DNA of 64,000 nt from Amycolatopsis sp. NBC_01488 (GTDB lineage Bacteria > Actinomycetota > Actinomycetes > Mycobacteriales > Pseudonocardiaceae): assembly GCF_036227105.1 (NCBI RefSeq), contig NZ_CP109434.1, positions 6,606,501 through 6,670,500 on the forward strand. Direction: 5' to 3'. Position numbers and translations under genes: made by a program. The notes under the pieces are model-generated. The model was given only the letters and a program-made list of their open reading frames with translations. It did not search any database and was not told the origin of the DNA. Numbering within the stretch: the first letter of the stretch is position 1; each line of letters begins with the position of its first letter. This document shows positions 46,812 through 54,918 of the stretch, in pieces.

Positions 46812-47267
46812 TCAGGCGGGCAGGGTGAGCCGCTCGAGGAGGGCGACCATCTCGTCGTGGCCGTGGTACCGCGCGGCGCCGAGAGCGGTGGCGTGGAAGC
46901 TCGGCTCGGTGGCTCGCAGATCCGGCGCCTTGGTGAGCAAGAACTCGGCCACCGCACGGCGATCGTGCGCGGCCGCCCAGATCAGCGCGTATTCGACGAC
47001 CAGCTCGGAGGCCGGCACCGGACCGCGATCACCGATCCGCTGGGGGAGCGCGACTCCTGCCCGCAGGCTGCCGTCGGTGCCGAAGTAGCCGCGGACCGCG
47101 TCGAGATCGCCGAGCGCCGCCGCGAAACAGAGGTTGTCGACGCGGGCGCCGCAGCGGGCCAGCGCCTCCACCGCGGAGGTGTAGCCGTAGGTGACGGCGG
47201 TCCACAGCGGCAGGCCGTCGTCGTCGACCCCGTCGACGCGGGCCCCGCTTCGGGACAGTTCGTCCAC
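46812..47267 (-). CDS. ankyrin-repeat protein, possibly 5'-truncated
   Basis: A 151-residue protein made of ankyrin-like helical pairs: DDGLPLWTAVTYGYTSAVEALARCGARVD, quoted by its features PLWTAV and GYTSAVEAL, then YALIWAAAHDRRAVAEFLL and ATALGAARYHGHDEMVALL. The GTG at 47267 has no ribosome site and the frame stays open upstream into degenerate DNA, so the N-terminus may be lost or wrongly placed. Protein-protein interaction role; partner unknown. Confidence 0.6.
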   Translation of the reverse strand: MDELSRSGARVDGVDDDGLPLWTAVTYGYTSAVEALARCGARVDNLCFAAALGDLDAVRGYFGTDGSLRAGVALPQRIGDRGPVPASELVVEYALIWAAAHDRRAVAEFLLTKAPDLRATEPSFHATALGAARYHGHDEMVALLERLTLPA

Positions 47268-47389
47268 AAAGGACGTTTCCGCCCGCTCTTCCGGGCCGGC
47301 AGCGGCTTGCCGCCCTACGTCGCGGTCATCACGCCGGTCACCGCGCAGCGGCTCGGGTCCCGCCCCGAGAAGTCCTCGACGGGGTGAGC

Positions 47390-47660
47390 CTCGCCGGACA
47401 ACGCGCCCAGGGTCGTCGCCGAAGGGCTCGGCGGCGATCCTGGGCGTTCGTGCGGCCTCCGGTGCGTCATCGACTACAGCGCGGCGAAGGCCGCGCTGGT
47501 CAACTTCGCGAAGTCGGTCTCGAAGGAGTTCGGCCCCCGTGGCGTCCGCGCCAACGCGATCAACCCGGCCCGGTCGCGACGGACGTCTGGCTCGGGGCCG
47601 GCGGCGTGGCCGAGACGATCGCGGCCATCCCCGTCCCGTTGCTAATACGAACGTATCATA
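47390..47660 (+). pseudogene. short-chain dehydrogenase remnant
   Basis: From about 47465 the plus strand encodes the SDR catalytic and C-terminal segment (IDYSAAKAALVNFAKSVSKE, GPRGVRANAINP). The expected continuation (GPVATDVWLGAGGVAETIAA) follows in another frame, with a one-base loss at about 47565. The N-terminal Rossmann half is missing. The Tyr-x-x-x-Lys catalytic pair is visible. The surrounding 47268-47645 stretch shows no intact gene and looks like decayed coding DNA. Confidence 0.65.
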
Positions 47661-47683
47661 ACCATGGGTGATAGCGTGACGGC

Positions 47684-48604
47684 GTGGCGGGGAGCCGGAT
47701 CACGGTGCGCGTGGGCGAGCGGCAGCTGACGCTCTCGAACCTCGAGAAGGTGCTCTACCCGCGCCACGGCTTCACCAAGGGCGAGGTGCTCGACTACTAC
47801 ACGCGCGTCGCGCCGCTGCTGCTGCCGCACATCCGCGACCGCGCCATGACGTTCGTGCGGTTCCCCGACGGTGTCGCCGGCGGCTCGTTCTTCGAGAAGG
47901 ACGTCTCGCGCCACGCGCCCGACTGGGTCCGCACCGCCCGCCTGACCGTCGGCGGCCGGGGCAAGGACCCCGAGATCATCGCCTACCCGCTGATCAACGA
48001 CCTGCCCGAGCTCGTCTGGGCGGCCAACCTCGCCGCGCTGGAACTGCACGTCCACCAGTGGACCGTCGACGCCGACGACGAGCGGAGCACGCCCGACCGG
48101 CTCGTGTTCGACCTGGACCCCGGCCCCGGCGCCACGGTCGTCGACTGCTGCCGCGTCGCCGAGCGCCTGCACGACGTGCTCACCGCCGACGGCCTCACCC
48201 CGGTGGCGAAGACCAGTGGCTCCAAGGGGATGCAGCTCTACGCCGGGGTCGTGACGACGGACGGCGGCGAGACGTCGCAGTACGCGAAGGCGCTCGCCGA
48301 GCGGCTCGCCGCCGAGACGCCGGACCTCGTCGTCGCGCGGATGACGAAGACGCTGCGGCCCGGCAAGGTCTTCATCGACTGGAGCCAGAACAACCCGTTC
48401 AAGACGACGGTGGCGCCGTACTCGCTGCGCGGGCGTGACGAGCCGACCGTCTCGACCCCGGTCACGTGGGACGAGGTGCGTGCGTGCCGGCACGTCTCGC
48501 ACCTCCGGTTCACCGCCGGAGAGGTCCTCGACCGCGTCGGCGAGCTCGGTGACCTCTTCGCCGACTTGGACCGGACGCGGGTCCCGATTCCTGCTTTCGG
48601 CTGA
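47684..48604 (+). CDS. LigD-type primase-polymerase (NHEJ polymerase)
   Basis: A 306-residue stand-alone LigD polymerase domain. It has LSNLEKVLYPRHGFTKGEVL at the start, NLAALELHVHQW, the catalytic FDLDPGP near 141-148, KTSGSKGMQLY and FIDWSQNNPFKTTVAPYSLR. It resembles the mycobacterial LigD polymerase more than the polymerase in the 39.5-kb gene. It adds nucleotides at double-strand breaks during end joining. The start is GTG at 47684; a small palindrome ATACG-AA-CGTAT (47645-47656) lies upstream. Confidence 0.88.
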   Translation: MAGSRITVRVGERQLTLSNLEKVLYPRHGFTKGEVLDYYTRVAPLLLPHIRDRAMTFVRFPDGVAGGSFFEKDVSRHAPDWVRTARLTVGGRGKDPEIIAYPLINDLPELVWAANLAALELHVHQWTVDADDERSTPDRLVFDLDPGPGATVVDCCRVAERLHDVLTADGLTPVAKTSGSKGMQLYAGVVTTDGGETSQYAKALAERLAAETPDLVVARMTKTLRPGKVFIDWSQNNPFKTTVAPYSLRGRDEPTVSTPVTWDEVRACRHVSHLRFTAGEVLDRVGELGDLFADLDRTRVPIPAFG

Positions 48605-48624
48605 ATTTCGGAATTCGCAATTCT

Positions 48625-48640
48625 GGCGCGAAACCGCGCC
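48625..48640. terminator. short GC hairpin after the polymerase gene
   Basis: GGCGCG (48625-48630), AAAC loop, CGCGCC (48635-48640), 21 bp after the stop. A six-bp stem without U-tract; a weak terminator candidate. Confidence 0.35.
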
Positions 48641-48851
48641 GGTTTCGGAGGCGATGGCCGCCGCGGCGGACGGAATTGAAGAATCGTGAGCCCGAACTGG
48701 CGATTTCGATCGTCCCGGTGGACCGCTGCACGTGCAGACGGCCGTGTCGGTGCACGGCAGCGTCCGCCCGGGGGATTCGGTTGTGCACCAGGCTGGACGA
48801 CCTGGGTACGGTCTACGCGTAAACCGCCATCTTGAGCCGCCGGAGCCGGTC

Positions 48852-49325
48852 ATGAGGATCCAGAAACCGCCGCGGCTTTCGCGAGCCTTCGGCCGTTCTT
48901 CGCCGGGTGCGCTGTGCGAGCCGTTCTCGGTGACGACGTCGTTCCCCGGTGATCGGAGCACGCTTCTCGTGGTGGTGGGCGACATTGATCTCGCGACCGT
49001 CGCCATTCTTGTCGAATGCGCGGAAACGGCGATGCGCCGCGATGGCGCGCTCGTCGTCGACCTCGCCCGCGTGACGTTCTGCTCCGGCGTCGGCCTCCGG
49101 GCCCTGCGCCGGATCCAGCGCCGTGCGGGTGAACTGGCCGTCCCGCTGGCGTGGGTGGTGCGCACGCCCGCGATATGGCGGCTGCCGCGGGGGACCGGCG
49201 TCGCCGGCTTCTCCTGCTACCGGGATCGGGCCGACGCGCTGGCGGCGTCGGCCGATCTGCTTGGCCCGGCCGCGCAGGGTGCGCGGCCGGGATCCGGGAA
49301 GAAGGGAAACGGGTGTCCGTCCTGA
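48852..49325 (+). CDS. STAS domain protein
   Basis: A 157-residue protein. A STAS fold occupies about 25-125: STLLVVVGDIDLATVAIL, GALVVDLARVTFCSGVGLRAL, WRLPRGTGVAGFSCYRD. A Ser is kept in the FCSG loop, unlike the 43-kb STAS protein, so phosphorylation is possible. The C-terminal tail is basic. A GGGTAC box at 48804-48809 lies upstream without a convincing -35. The next gene starts 13 bp before its stop, so they are co-translated. Confidence 0.75.
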   Translation: MRIQKPPRLSRAFGRSSPGALCEPFSVTTSFPGDRSTLLVVVGDIDLATVAILVECAETAMRRDGALVVDLARVTFCSGVGLRALRRIQRRAGELAVPLAWVVRTPAIWRLPRGTGVAGFSCYRDRADALAASADLLGPAAQGARPGSGKKGNGCPS

Positions 49326-49732
49326 TCGACACCGATCTCGAGTTCTGGTTCCAGCGCGGCCTGCGCGCGTACCTCGGCGAGGTGGCCGGGGCGCTCGGCT
49401 TCGGCCTCGAGTCCTGCACCGTGGACGTGGACGTCCCGGTGTCGGCCTACGTCGCGGTGGACTGGCGGCTGCGCCGGTTCCCCGACCGCGACGTGGCACT
49501 GCTGTGGGACGAGGTGCACGGCTGGGCCGTCGCGGTCGAGGCGGCGTGCGGGGAGGAGATGATCGTGCTGGCCTACCTCGGCGGGGCCGACATCCTGCCG
49601 CCGCCGCGGGTCATCGTGCGGTTCCTGGCCGCGCTGCGCGCCGGGGACCTGGCGCCGGACGGGCCGGGCTCGCCGGTGCTGCGCCGCGCGGGGAGACACC
49701 AGGAGCTCCTGCCGTTGTTGCCGGCGGGGTGA
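49313..49732 (+). CDS. DUF6292 family protein
   Basis: A 139-residue protein with the DUF6292 pattern. It begins EFWFQRGLRAYLGEVAGALG, continues CTVDVDVPVSAYVAVDWRL and DVALLWDEVHGWAVAVE, and ends PPPRVIVRFLAALRAG. Function unknown; members in this family of actinomycetes often neighbour ANTAR or STAS genes, as here. GTG at 49313 overlaps the STAS gene by 13 bp. Confidence 0.78.
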   Translation: MSVLIDTDLEFWFQRGLRAYLGEVAGALGFGLESCTVDVDVPVSAYVAVDWRLRRFPDRDVALLWDEVHGWAVAVEAACGEEMIVLAYLGGADILPPPRVIVRFLAALRAGDLAPDGPGSPVLRRAGRHQELLPLLPAG

Positions 49733-49764
49733 CGCGCCCGCCGCCGATCCTCCACACTGGAGCG

Positions 49765-50757
49765 ATGGGGACGGTGCCGGACGCGGTGGCGCCGATGCTG
49801 GCCGTCGACGGGCTCCTCCCGGACGACGACCACCACGGCTACGAGTGGAAGTGGGACGGCTTTCGCGGCTGTGCCCGGGTCGCCGCCACCGGCGAGGCCC
49901 GGATCACCAGCCGCAGCGGCAGCGACCACACCCACCGCTACCCCGAGCTGCAGGACGTCTTCGCGCCCGCGCTCGGCGGGCACGCGGCGGTGCTCGACGG
50001 CGAGGTCGTCGCGCTGAACGCGGCCGGCCGCCCGGAGTTCGAGCTGATGCAGCGCCGCGCGATGCACGAGCCGACGCCGAAGCTGCGCGCCGAGGTCCCG
50101 GTTGTCTACTTCGCCTTCGACCTGCTGCGGATCGGGACCGAGTCGCTGCTGGACCGGCCGTACGAGCAGCGCCGCGAGCTGCTCGCCGAGCTGGTCCGGC
50201 CCGCCGACGGCCGGCTCGTCGTGCCGCCCTGGTACACCCGCGCCGACATCGCGCCGGACCAGCTGCTGGCGACCGCGGCCCAGCACGGCATCGAGGGCGT
50301 CGTCGCGAAGCGGCTGGACGCGCCGTACCTGCCCGGCGCCCGTTCGCCGTCGTGGACGAAGCGCGCGCTGACCCAGACGCGCGAAGTGGTCGTCGGCGGC
50401 TGGCGGACCGGCGCCGGCCGCCGCGCGGGCACGCTCGGCGCGCTGCTGCTCGGCGGGTACGACGACGACGGCGCGCTCGTCTACATCGGCGACGTCGGCA
50501 CCGGCTTCACCGACGACGCGCTCGACCACCTCCGCGACGTCCTCACACCGCTGTCCCGCGTGGACTGCCCGTTCGCGACGGAAGTCCCGCGCGACCGCGC
50601 CCGCGGCGCGCACTGGGTGGAGCCGGACCTGGTCGGCGAGGTCGTCCACCGCCGCGTCACGCCGGATCTGCGGCTGCGCCACACGTCGTGGCGCGGCCTG
50701 CGTCCCGACCGGACGCCCGGTGAGGTGCGGGTGCCGGAACCGACGGGGGTGTCGTGA
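49765..50757 (+). CDS. ATP-dependent DNA ligase (LigD ligase-domain type)
   Basis: A 330-residue ATP-dependent ligase. Motif I is EWKWDGFRG with the AMP-accepting Lys29. Further motifs are SRSGSDHTHRYPEL, VLDGEVVALN, FDLLRIG, EGVVAKRLDAPYLPG and WTKRAL. An OB-fold occupies the last 110 residues. It is the size of the isolated LigD ligase domain, so together with the 39.5-kb protein it reconstitutes LigD as separate chains. The GNAT gene overlaps its stop by 4 bp. Confidence 0.9.
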   Translation: MGTVPDAVAPMLAVDGLLPDDDHHGYEWKWDGFRGCARVAATGEARITSRSGSDHTHRYPELQDVFAPALGGHAAVLDGEVVALNAAGRPEFELMQRRAMHEPTPKLRAEVPVVYFAFDLLRIGTESLLDRPYEQRRELLAELVRPADGRLVVPPWYTRADIAPDQLLATAAQHGIEGVVAKRLDAPYLPGARSPSWTKRALTQTREVVVGGWRTGAGRRAGTLGALLLGGYDDDGALVYIGDVGTGFTDDALDHLRDVLTPLSRVDCPFATEVPRDRARGAHWVEPDLVGEVVHRRVTPDLRLRHTSWRGLRPDRTPGEVRVPEPTGVS

Positions 50758-51218
50758 CGACAGCGGTGCGCTTGGCCGAGATCACCGACGAGAACCGGGC
50801 CGCGGTCTGCGCTTTGCGCGTACGGCCCGGTCAGGAGCGCTTCGTCGCGTCGGTCGCGAAGTCCCTCGAGGACGCCGCGACGACGCCCGACGGCGAGCCC
50901 TGGTACCGGGCCGTCTACGCGGGCGACGAGCCGGTCGGGTTCGTGATGCTCAGCTGGAACGTCCCACCCGGCCGACCCGGCATCCTCGGGCCGTACTACC
51001 TGTGGCGGCTGCTCGTCGACGGCCGGCACCAGGGCCGCGGCATCGGCCGCGCGGTGCTGGACGAAGTCGTCTCGCCGGCGCGGGCCGACGGCGCGACGGA
51101 GCTGCTCACGAGCCACCAGCCGGGCGACGACGGCCCGGGCGCGTTCTACCGGAAGTCCGGGTTCGTCCCGACCGGGGAGATCGACGACGGGGAGATCGTG
51201 CTGCGGCTCGCCCGTTGA
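50754..51218 (+). CDS. GNAT family N-acetyltransferase
   Basis: A 154-residue GNAT enzyme with YYLWRLLVDGRHQGRGIGRAV holding the acetyl-CoA loop (QGRGIG), and GAFYRKSGFVPTGE at the C-terminus. The size and pattern resemble spermidine/spermine acetyltransferases of the BltD type, but the substrate is not certain. GTG at 50754 overlaps the ligase stop (GTGTCGTGA), so it is co-translated. Confidence 0.82.
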   Translation: MTTAVRLAEITDENRAAVCALRVRPGQERFVASVAKSLEDAATTPDGEPWYRAVYAGDEPVGFVMLSWNVPPGRPGILGPYYLWRLLVDGRHQGRGIGRAVLDEVVSPARADGATELLTSHQPGDDGPGAFYRKSGFVPTGEIDDGEIVLRLAR

Positions 51219-51219
51219 C

Positions 51220-51738
51220 TCACCCGGCGAGCCGCAGCGCGACGTACACGCCGCCGCCCGCGGCCAGCGCCCCGAGGAGGAAGCCGGCCCAACGCGGGAT
51301 GTCGTAGTCCTCGAGCAGGGACTCGCGGACGAACGCGACGAGCAGGCCGAGCCCGCCGAACACGATCATCCCGACGTCGTCGCCGATCGTCGCGCGCAGG
51401 TCGACCACCGTGCCACCCTTGCGCACCAGGACGATCTCGTCGGTCCCCTTCGCGACCTTGACCACCACCGGCGTGCCCGGCGCGGTGTCGAGCGCCTGCT
51501 GGCCGTCGCCGAACTCGAAGTCCTCGTTGCCCGCGTCGCGGACGGTGATGAAGTAGGTGGTGGACGAGGTCGTGTCCGGCCCGGAGGCCGGGTGGTACAC
51601 CTGCCGGTGGGGGACGACCGTGCCCTCGATGTCGTAGGTCGGCGCGTCCCGCACGCCCAGCTCGTGGATCGCGTAGGTGAGCAGCCCGGCCGGAACGGCG
51701 AACCACAGCACGGTCCCGATGAGCCGCAGGACGATCAT
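51220..51738 (-). CDS. membrane protein of unknown function
   Basis: A 172-residue protein. It has one N-terminal membrane helix (about 4-22), an extracytoplasmic beta-rich domain (about 30-110, with VVPHRQVYHPASGPDTTSST region) and two C-terminal helices (about 120-136 and 150-170). The middle part resembles domains that respond to or display ligands outside the membrane. Function unknown. It converges on the GNAT gene with 1 bp between stops. Confidence 0.6.
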   Translation of the reverse strand: MIVLRLIGTVLWFAVPAGLLTYAIHELGVRDAPTYDIEGTVVPHRQVYHPASGPDTTSSTTYFITVRDAGNEDFEFGDGQQALDTAPGTPVVVKVAKGTDEIVLVRKGGTVVDLRATIGDDVGMIVFGGLGLLVAFVRESLLEDYDIPRWAGFLLGALAAGGGVYVALRLAG

Positions 51739-51899
51739 CGACCCAGCCGACCACGGCCGCGGACCCGGCGGGACGGGACAACCGCCCTCACCCGCTCGCC
51801 GTGACCGCGGTCACGGCTTGTCACATCGGCCCGGCGAGCGGAGTCGAGGGGGTGACGGACCCGGAGCCCCGGCGTCCGCGATCCTCTCGAGGAGTCCCG

Positions 51900-52241
51900 A
51901 TGTCCACCGCGTACGTGCTCGTCACCCTCTTCGCCGCCGCCTTCGTCGGCTTCTCGGCCGTCTCGGTCTTCGCCAGGGCGAAGTGGGTGGTCGAGCCGAT
52001 CACCTCCTACGGCGTGCCGGAGGCGTGGTGGCCGTGGCTGGGCGCGGCCAAGGCCGCCGGCGCGCTGGGGCTGGTCGCCGGCCTGGTCTGGCCGCCGATC
52101 GGCGTCGCGGCCGCGATCGGGCTGGTGCTGTACTTCCTCGGCGCCGTCGCGACCGTGGCTCGCGCGCGGTCGTACGGGCACCTGGCGTTCCCGGTGCTCT
52201 ACCTGGCGCCGGTGGTTGCGTCCCTGGCGCTGCTGTCCTGA
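51900..52241 (+). CDS. DoxX family membrane protein
   Basis: A 113-residue four-helix membrane protein of the DoxX group (AAAFVGFSAVSVFARAKWVV, AKAAGALGLVAGLVWPPIGV, ARSYGHLAFPVLYLAPVVAS). Family members are linked to redox or thiol stress, without one agreed function. ATG at 51900 has GAGGAG nearby. It overlaps the convergent hydrolase by 43 bp. Confidence 0.8.
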   Translation: MSTAYVLVTLFAAAFVGFSAVSVFARAKWVVEPITSYGVPEAWWPWLGAAKAAGALGLVAGLVWPPIGVAAAIGLVLYFLGAVATVARARSYGHLAFPVLYLAPVVASLALLS

Positions 52242-53053
52242 GCGGCGAGCCAGGTGAGGGCGTCGGCCGCGTGGTTCAGGACGGAGATATGGCCGTCGCC
52301 GGGCGCGAGCCGGAGTTCGGCGCCGGGGATCCGCTTCGCCAGCCACCGGCTGTGCGTGGCGGGGATCATCCGGTCGTCGGCGCCGTGCAGCAGGAGAGCG
52401 GGCGCGGTGACGGCCGCGAGGTCGCAGCCCCACGGCGTGACGTAGGCGAGGTCGTCGTCGATGAGCCCGACGGCGCCGAGGGCCGGCTGGACGACCTCGT
52501 CGAGCCAGGACCACGACCCGGCGAGCGCGGCGAAGTCGGTCTCGGTGAAGACGTCGGGGTCGAACTCGGCGGCGGCCTCGTACTTTTCCTTGGCACCCCG
52601 CCCTTCGGCGGCGGCGCGCAGGGAGGCGGCACTGGCGGCCGCCATGCCGTCGAACCAGCCCTCGGCCCCGAAGGGCGCGACAGCGGCGAGGCTCGCGACG
52701 GCCCGGACGCGCCCGGTCAGCAGCGCGGCGGTGGCGAGGGCGTGCGAGCTGCCCCCGGAGTGCCCCATGACGGCGAAGTCCTCGATCCCGAGCGCGTCGG
52801 CGACGGCGGTCGCGCAGTCGGCGGCGTTCCCGACGGTCCGGTCCGGCAGGGGACTGGAGCGGCCGTAACCCGGCCGGTCGTAGGAAACGAACCGGACGCC
52901 CAGGCTTTCGGCGAGCGGCAGCAGCGGTCCGGGCGGCGCGCCGAGGTTGGGGGTGCCGTGGTGCCAGAGGACGGTGAGCCGCGCGGGACCGCCGGTGTCG
53001 TAGACGTGCAGGGTGCGCCCGTCCGGCAGCGCGAGATCCGTCTCGGTGACCAT
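52199..53053 (-). CDS. alpha/beta hydrolase
   Basis: A 284-residue alpha/beta hydrolase with HHGTPN (oxyanion region), YDRPGYGRSS, the nucleophile elbow GHSGGS (Ser99), the acid in LLHGADDRMIP and His in GDGHISVL. It is probably an esterase or a related C-C or epoxide hydrolase; the substrate is unknown. ATG at 53053 gives the normal N-terminus; earlier ATG would add six residues. Confidence 0.85.
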   Translation of the reverse strand: MVTETDLALPDGRTLHVYDTGGPARLTVLWHHGTPNLGAPPGPLLPLAESLGVRFVSYDRPGYGRSSPLPDRTVGNAADCATAVADALGIEDFAVMGHSGGSSHALATAALLTGRVRAVASLAAVAPFGAEGWFDGMAAASAASLRAAAEGRGAKEKYEAAAEFDPDVFTETDFAALAGSWSWLDEVVQPALGAVGLIDDDLAYVTPWGCDLAAVTAPALLLHGADDRMIPATHSRWLAKRIPGAELRLAPGDGHISVLNHAADALTWLAAQDSSARDATTGAR

Positions 53054-53083
53054 GGGGCCGAGCCTAGCCACCCTTCCGCGGGG

Positions 53084-54106
53084 TCAGCGGGCCAGCCTTT
53101 CGGCCAGCCAGGCCAGGGAAAGCGGGTACCGGTTGTCGATCGCGGCGTGGCCGGCTTCGAACAGCTCGAAGTGGATCCGGTCCTCCGGCAGCCCCGCCTT
53201 GACGACCTCCGCCCGGAACGCCTCCGCGCCGACGTCGAGGTAGTACTCGTCGCTCGTGCCCGCGTCGATCCACACCGCCCGCCACGAGGTGACCGCCGAG
53301 GTGCGTGCCGGCACCATGCGGACCGAGTCCCAGTCCAGCCAGCGCTGCCAGACCTCCGGGCGCAGCACGCCCGTCGACGGCTCGAACGGCAGCTCCGGCG
53401 TCCCGTCCGGGCGGGCCGAGAAGCACGCCGACACCCCGAGCAGCTGGAGCAGCGTGGCGTCGACGGGGTCGGTGAACGCCGGGCGGGACCGGAAGTCCGC
53501 CCACCACGCCTGGATGTCCTGGTCGTAGCCGCGCAGGGCGCGGACCGCCTTGCCGAAGTCCGGGACGTAGGACAGCTCGTACAGCGCGTCGCCCGCGTGC
53601 GTGGCCAGGGCGCCGAACAGGTCCGGGCGCAGCATCGGCGTGATCATCGCGCCGAACCCGCCCGACGACTTGCCGGCGATCGCGCGGGACTCGCGGTCCG
53701 GGATCGTCCGGTAGTGCGCGTCGACCCACGGCACGATCTCGTCGCACAGGTACGAGTGGTAGCGGCCCGTTCCCGGCGAGTCGACGAACTGCGAGCCGCC
53801 GTACGCGGTCCACGCGTCGACGTACACCACGACGCAGCCCGGTGCGCCGCCCGCGAACACCGCGTCGGCCGTTTCCACGAACGGCTGCCGGAACGGCGTC
53901 CGGTTGGCCCACATCGACAGGTGCCCGGTGTAGCCCTGGATGACGTACACGACCGGGTACCGTTCGGCGCCGTCGTCGTAGTCCGGCGGGACGTACACCC
54001 ACAGCGGCCGCTCGTGCGGGTCGCCGAGCGGGTTGTCCCGCAGCAGCGCGGATTCCACGGTGTGCCGGTCGAGCCGGCCGGCGAGGTCGCCGTCCCAGGG
54101 CAGCAT
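53084..54106 (-). CDS. esterase, Fes/EsteraseD (D-type alpha/beta hydrolase) family
   Basis: A 340-residue hydrolase of the esterase-D/enterochelin-esterase group. It has VYVPPDYDDGAERYPVVYVI, a YTGHLSMWANRTPF cap segment, CDEIVPWVDAHYRT, the nucleophile elbow GKSSGG and His in FEAGHAAIDNRYP. No signal peptide is seen; the protein is likely cytoplasmic and acts on an ester of a natural product or S-formyl type substrate. It lies 30 bp upstream of the previous hydrolase on the same strand, so they may form an operon. Confidence 0.83.
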   Translation of the reverse strand: MLPWDGDLAGRLDRHTVESALLRDNPLGDPHERPLWVYVPPDYDDGAERYPVVYVIQGYTGHLSMWANRTPFRQPFVETADAVFAGGAPGCVVVYVDAWTAYGGSQFVDSPGTGRYHSYLCDEIVPWVDAHYRTIPDRESRAIAGKSSGGFGAMITPMLRPDLFGALATHAGDALYELSYVPDFGKAVRALRGYDQDIQAWWADFRSRPAFTDPVDATLLQLLGVSACFSARPDGTPELPFEPSTGVLRPEVWQRWLDWDSVRMVPARTSAVTSWRAVWIDAGTSDEYYLDVGAEAFRAEVVKAGLPEDRIHFELFEAGHAAIDNRYPLSLAWLAERLAR

Positions 54107-54240
54107 GCCGCCAGTCAACCACGGACCAACCGGTTGCCGGGGCTAAGCGATACCTCTTTTCCGCGCGTAGCGTTGAGCCGCTTCGGCTCGACGTCCGTGT
54201 CATGGGCACGGTGGTGGGTTAGGGGAATGCGGGGAAGACC

Positions 54241-54918
54241 ATGAAACATCCGGGGCCGTTGTTCACAGTGCTCGCCGGCGTCGTGCTCGCCGGCGGGATC
54301 GGGATCGCCAACCTGGCGACGGGAACCGGTGCCACGCCGGTCGCCGGGTCCGCCGGCGCGGCGAGCGCCACGAGTTCGCAGGCGCCGGCCGCGACGTCGG
54401 CCGCGCCGAAATCCGAAGCACCGAAAGCGGATGCGCCCGCGCGGGCGGACTACGCGGGGCACGTCACCGGCGGTGGCGCGTCCGTCGCGGTGTCGGTGCG
54501 CGACGGCCACGCCATCGCGTACCTCTGCGACGGCAAGAAGGTCGAAGCCTGGCTGCAGGGCGGCACGGCCGGCGGGAAGCTGGCTCTCAAAGGCGCGAAG
54601 AACGCCAGCCTGACGGGCAGTTTCGACGCCGCGTCGGTCGCCGGGACGGTGACGGCGGCGGGCAAGACCTGGCAGTTCAGCGTGCCCACGGCGAAGAAGC
54701 CCGCCGGGCTCTACCGCGCGACGCCGAAGGTGAAGGGCACGGCGGCGAAGGTCGGCTGGATCGTGCAGCCCGACGGCAGCCAGGTCGGCATCCTCACGAC
54801 CGGCGACGACTCGGCGGCCGCGCCGGCGCTCGACCCGGCCGCCGGCACCGCGACCGTCGACGGCGCGCCCGTGACCGCCGAGCCGGTCAGCGGCCTGGCC
54901 GGAAGCGGTGACTTCTGA
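54241..54918 (+). CDS. secreted or membrane-anchored protein of a redox operon
   Basis: A 225-residue protein with an N-terminal hydrophobic signal/anchor (about 5-27), an Ala/Ser/Pro-rich linker to about 70 and a beta-rich domain (about 70-200: ASVAVSVRDGHAIAYLCDGK, KLALKGAKNASLTGSFDAA). No known catalytic motif. The next gene starts at its last base, so it is co-translated with the b561-like protein and the Rieske protein. It may be a scaffold or substrate-binding part of that module. Confidence 0.65.
   Translation: MKHPGPLFTVLAGVVLAGGIGIANLATGTGATPVAGSAGAASATSSQAPAATSAAPKSEAPKADAPARADYAGHVTGGGASVAVSVRDGHAIAYLCDGKKVEAWLQGGTAGGKLALKGAKNASLTGSFDAASVAGTVTAAGKTWQFSVPTAKKPAGLYRATPKVKGTAAKVGWIVQPDGSQVGILTTGDDSAAAPALDPAAGTATVDGAPVTAEPVSGLAGSGDF

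Noticed and set aside
47645..47656. ATACG-AA-CGTAT before the LigD polymerase as an SOS box
   Set aside because: The actinobacterial LexA box needs GAAC and GTTC halves; the right half is absent.
48804..48809. GGGTAC before the second STAS gene as a SigB promoter
   Set aside because: No acceptable -35 at 14-17 bp spacing.
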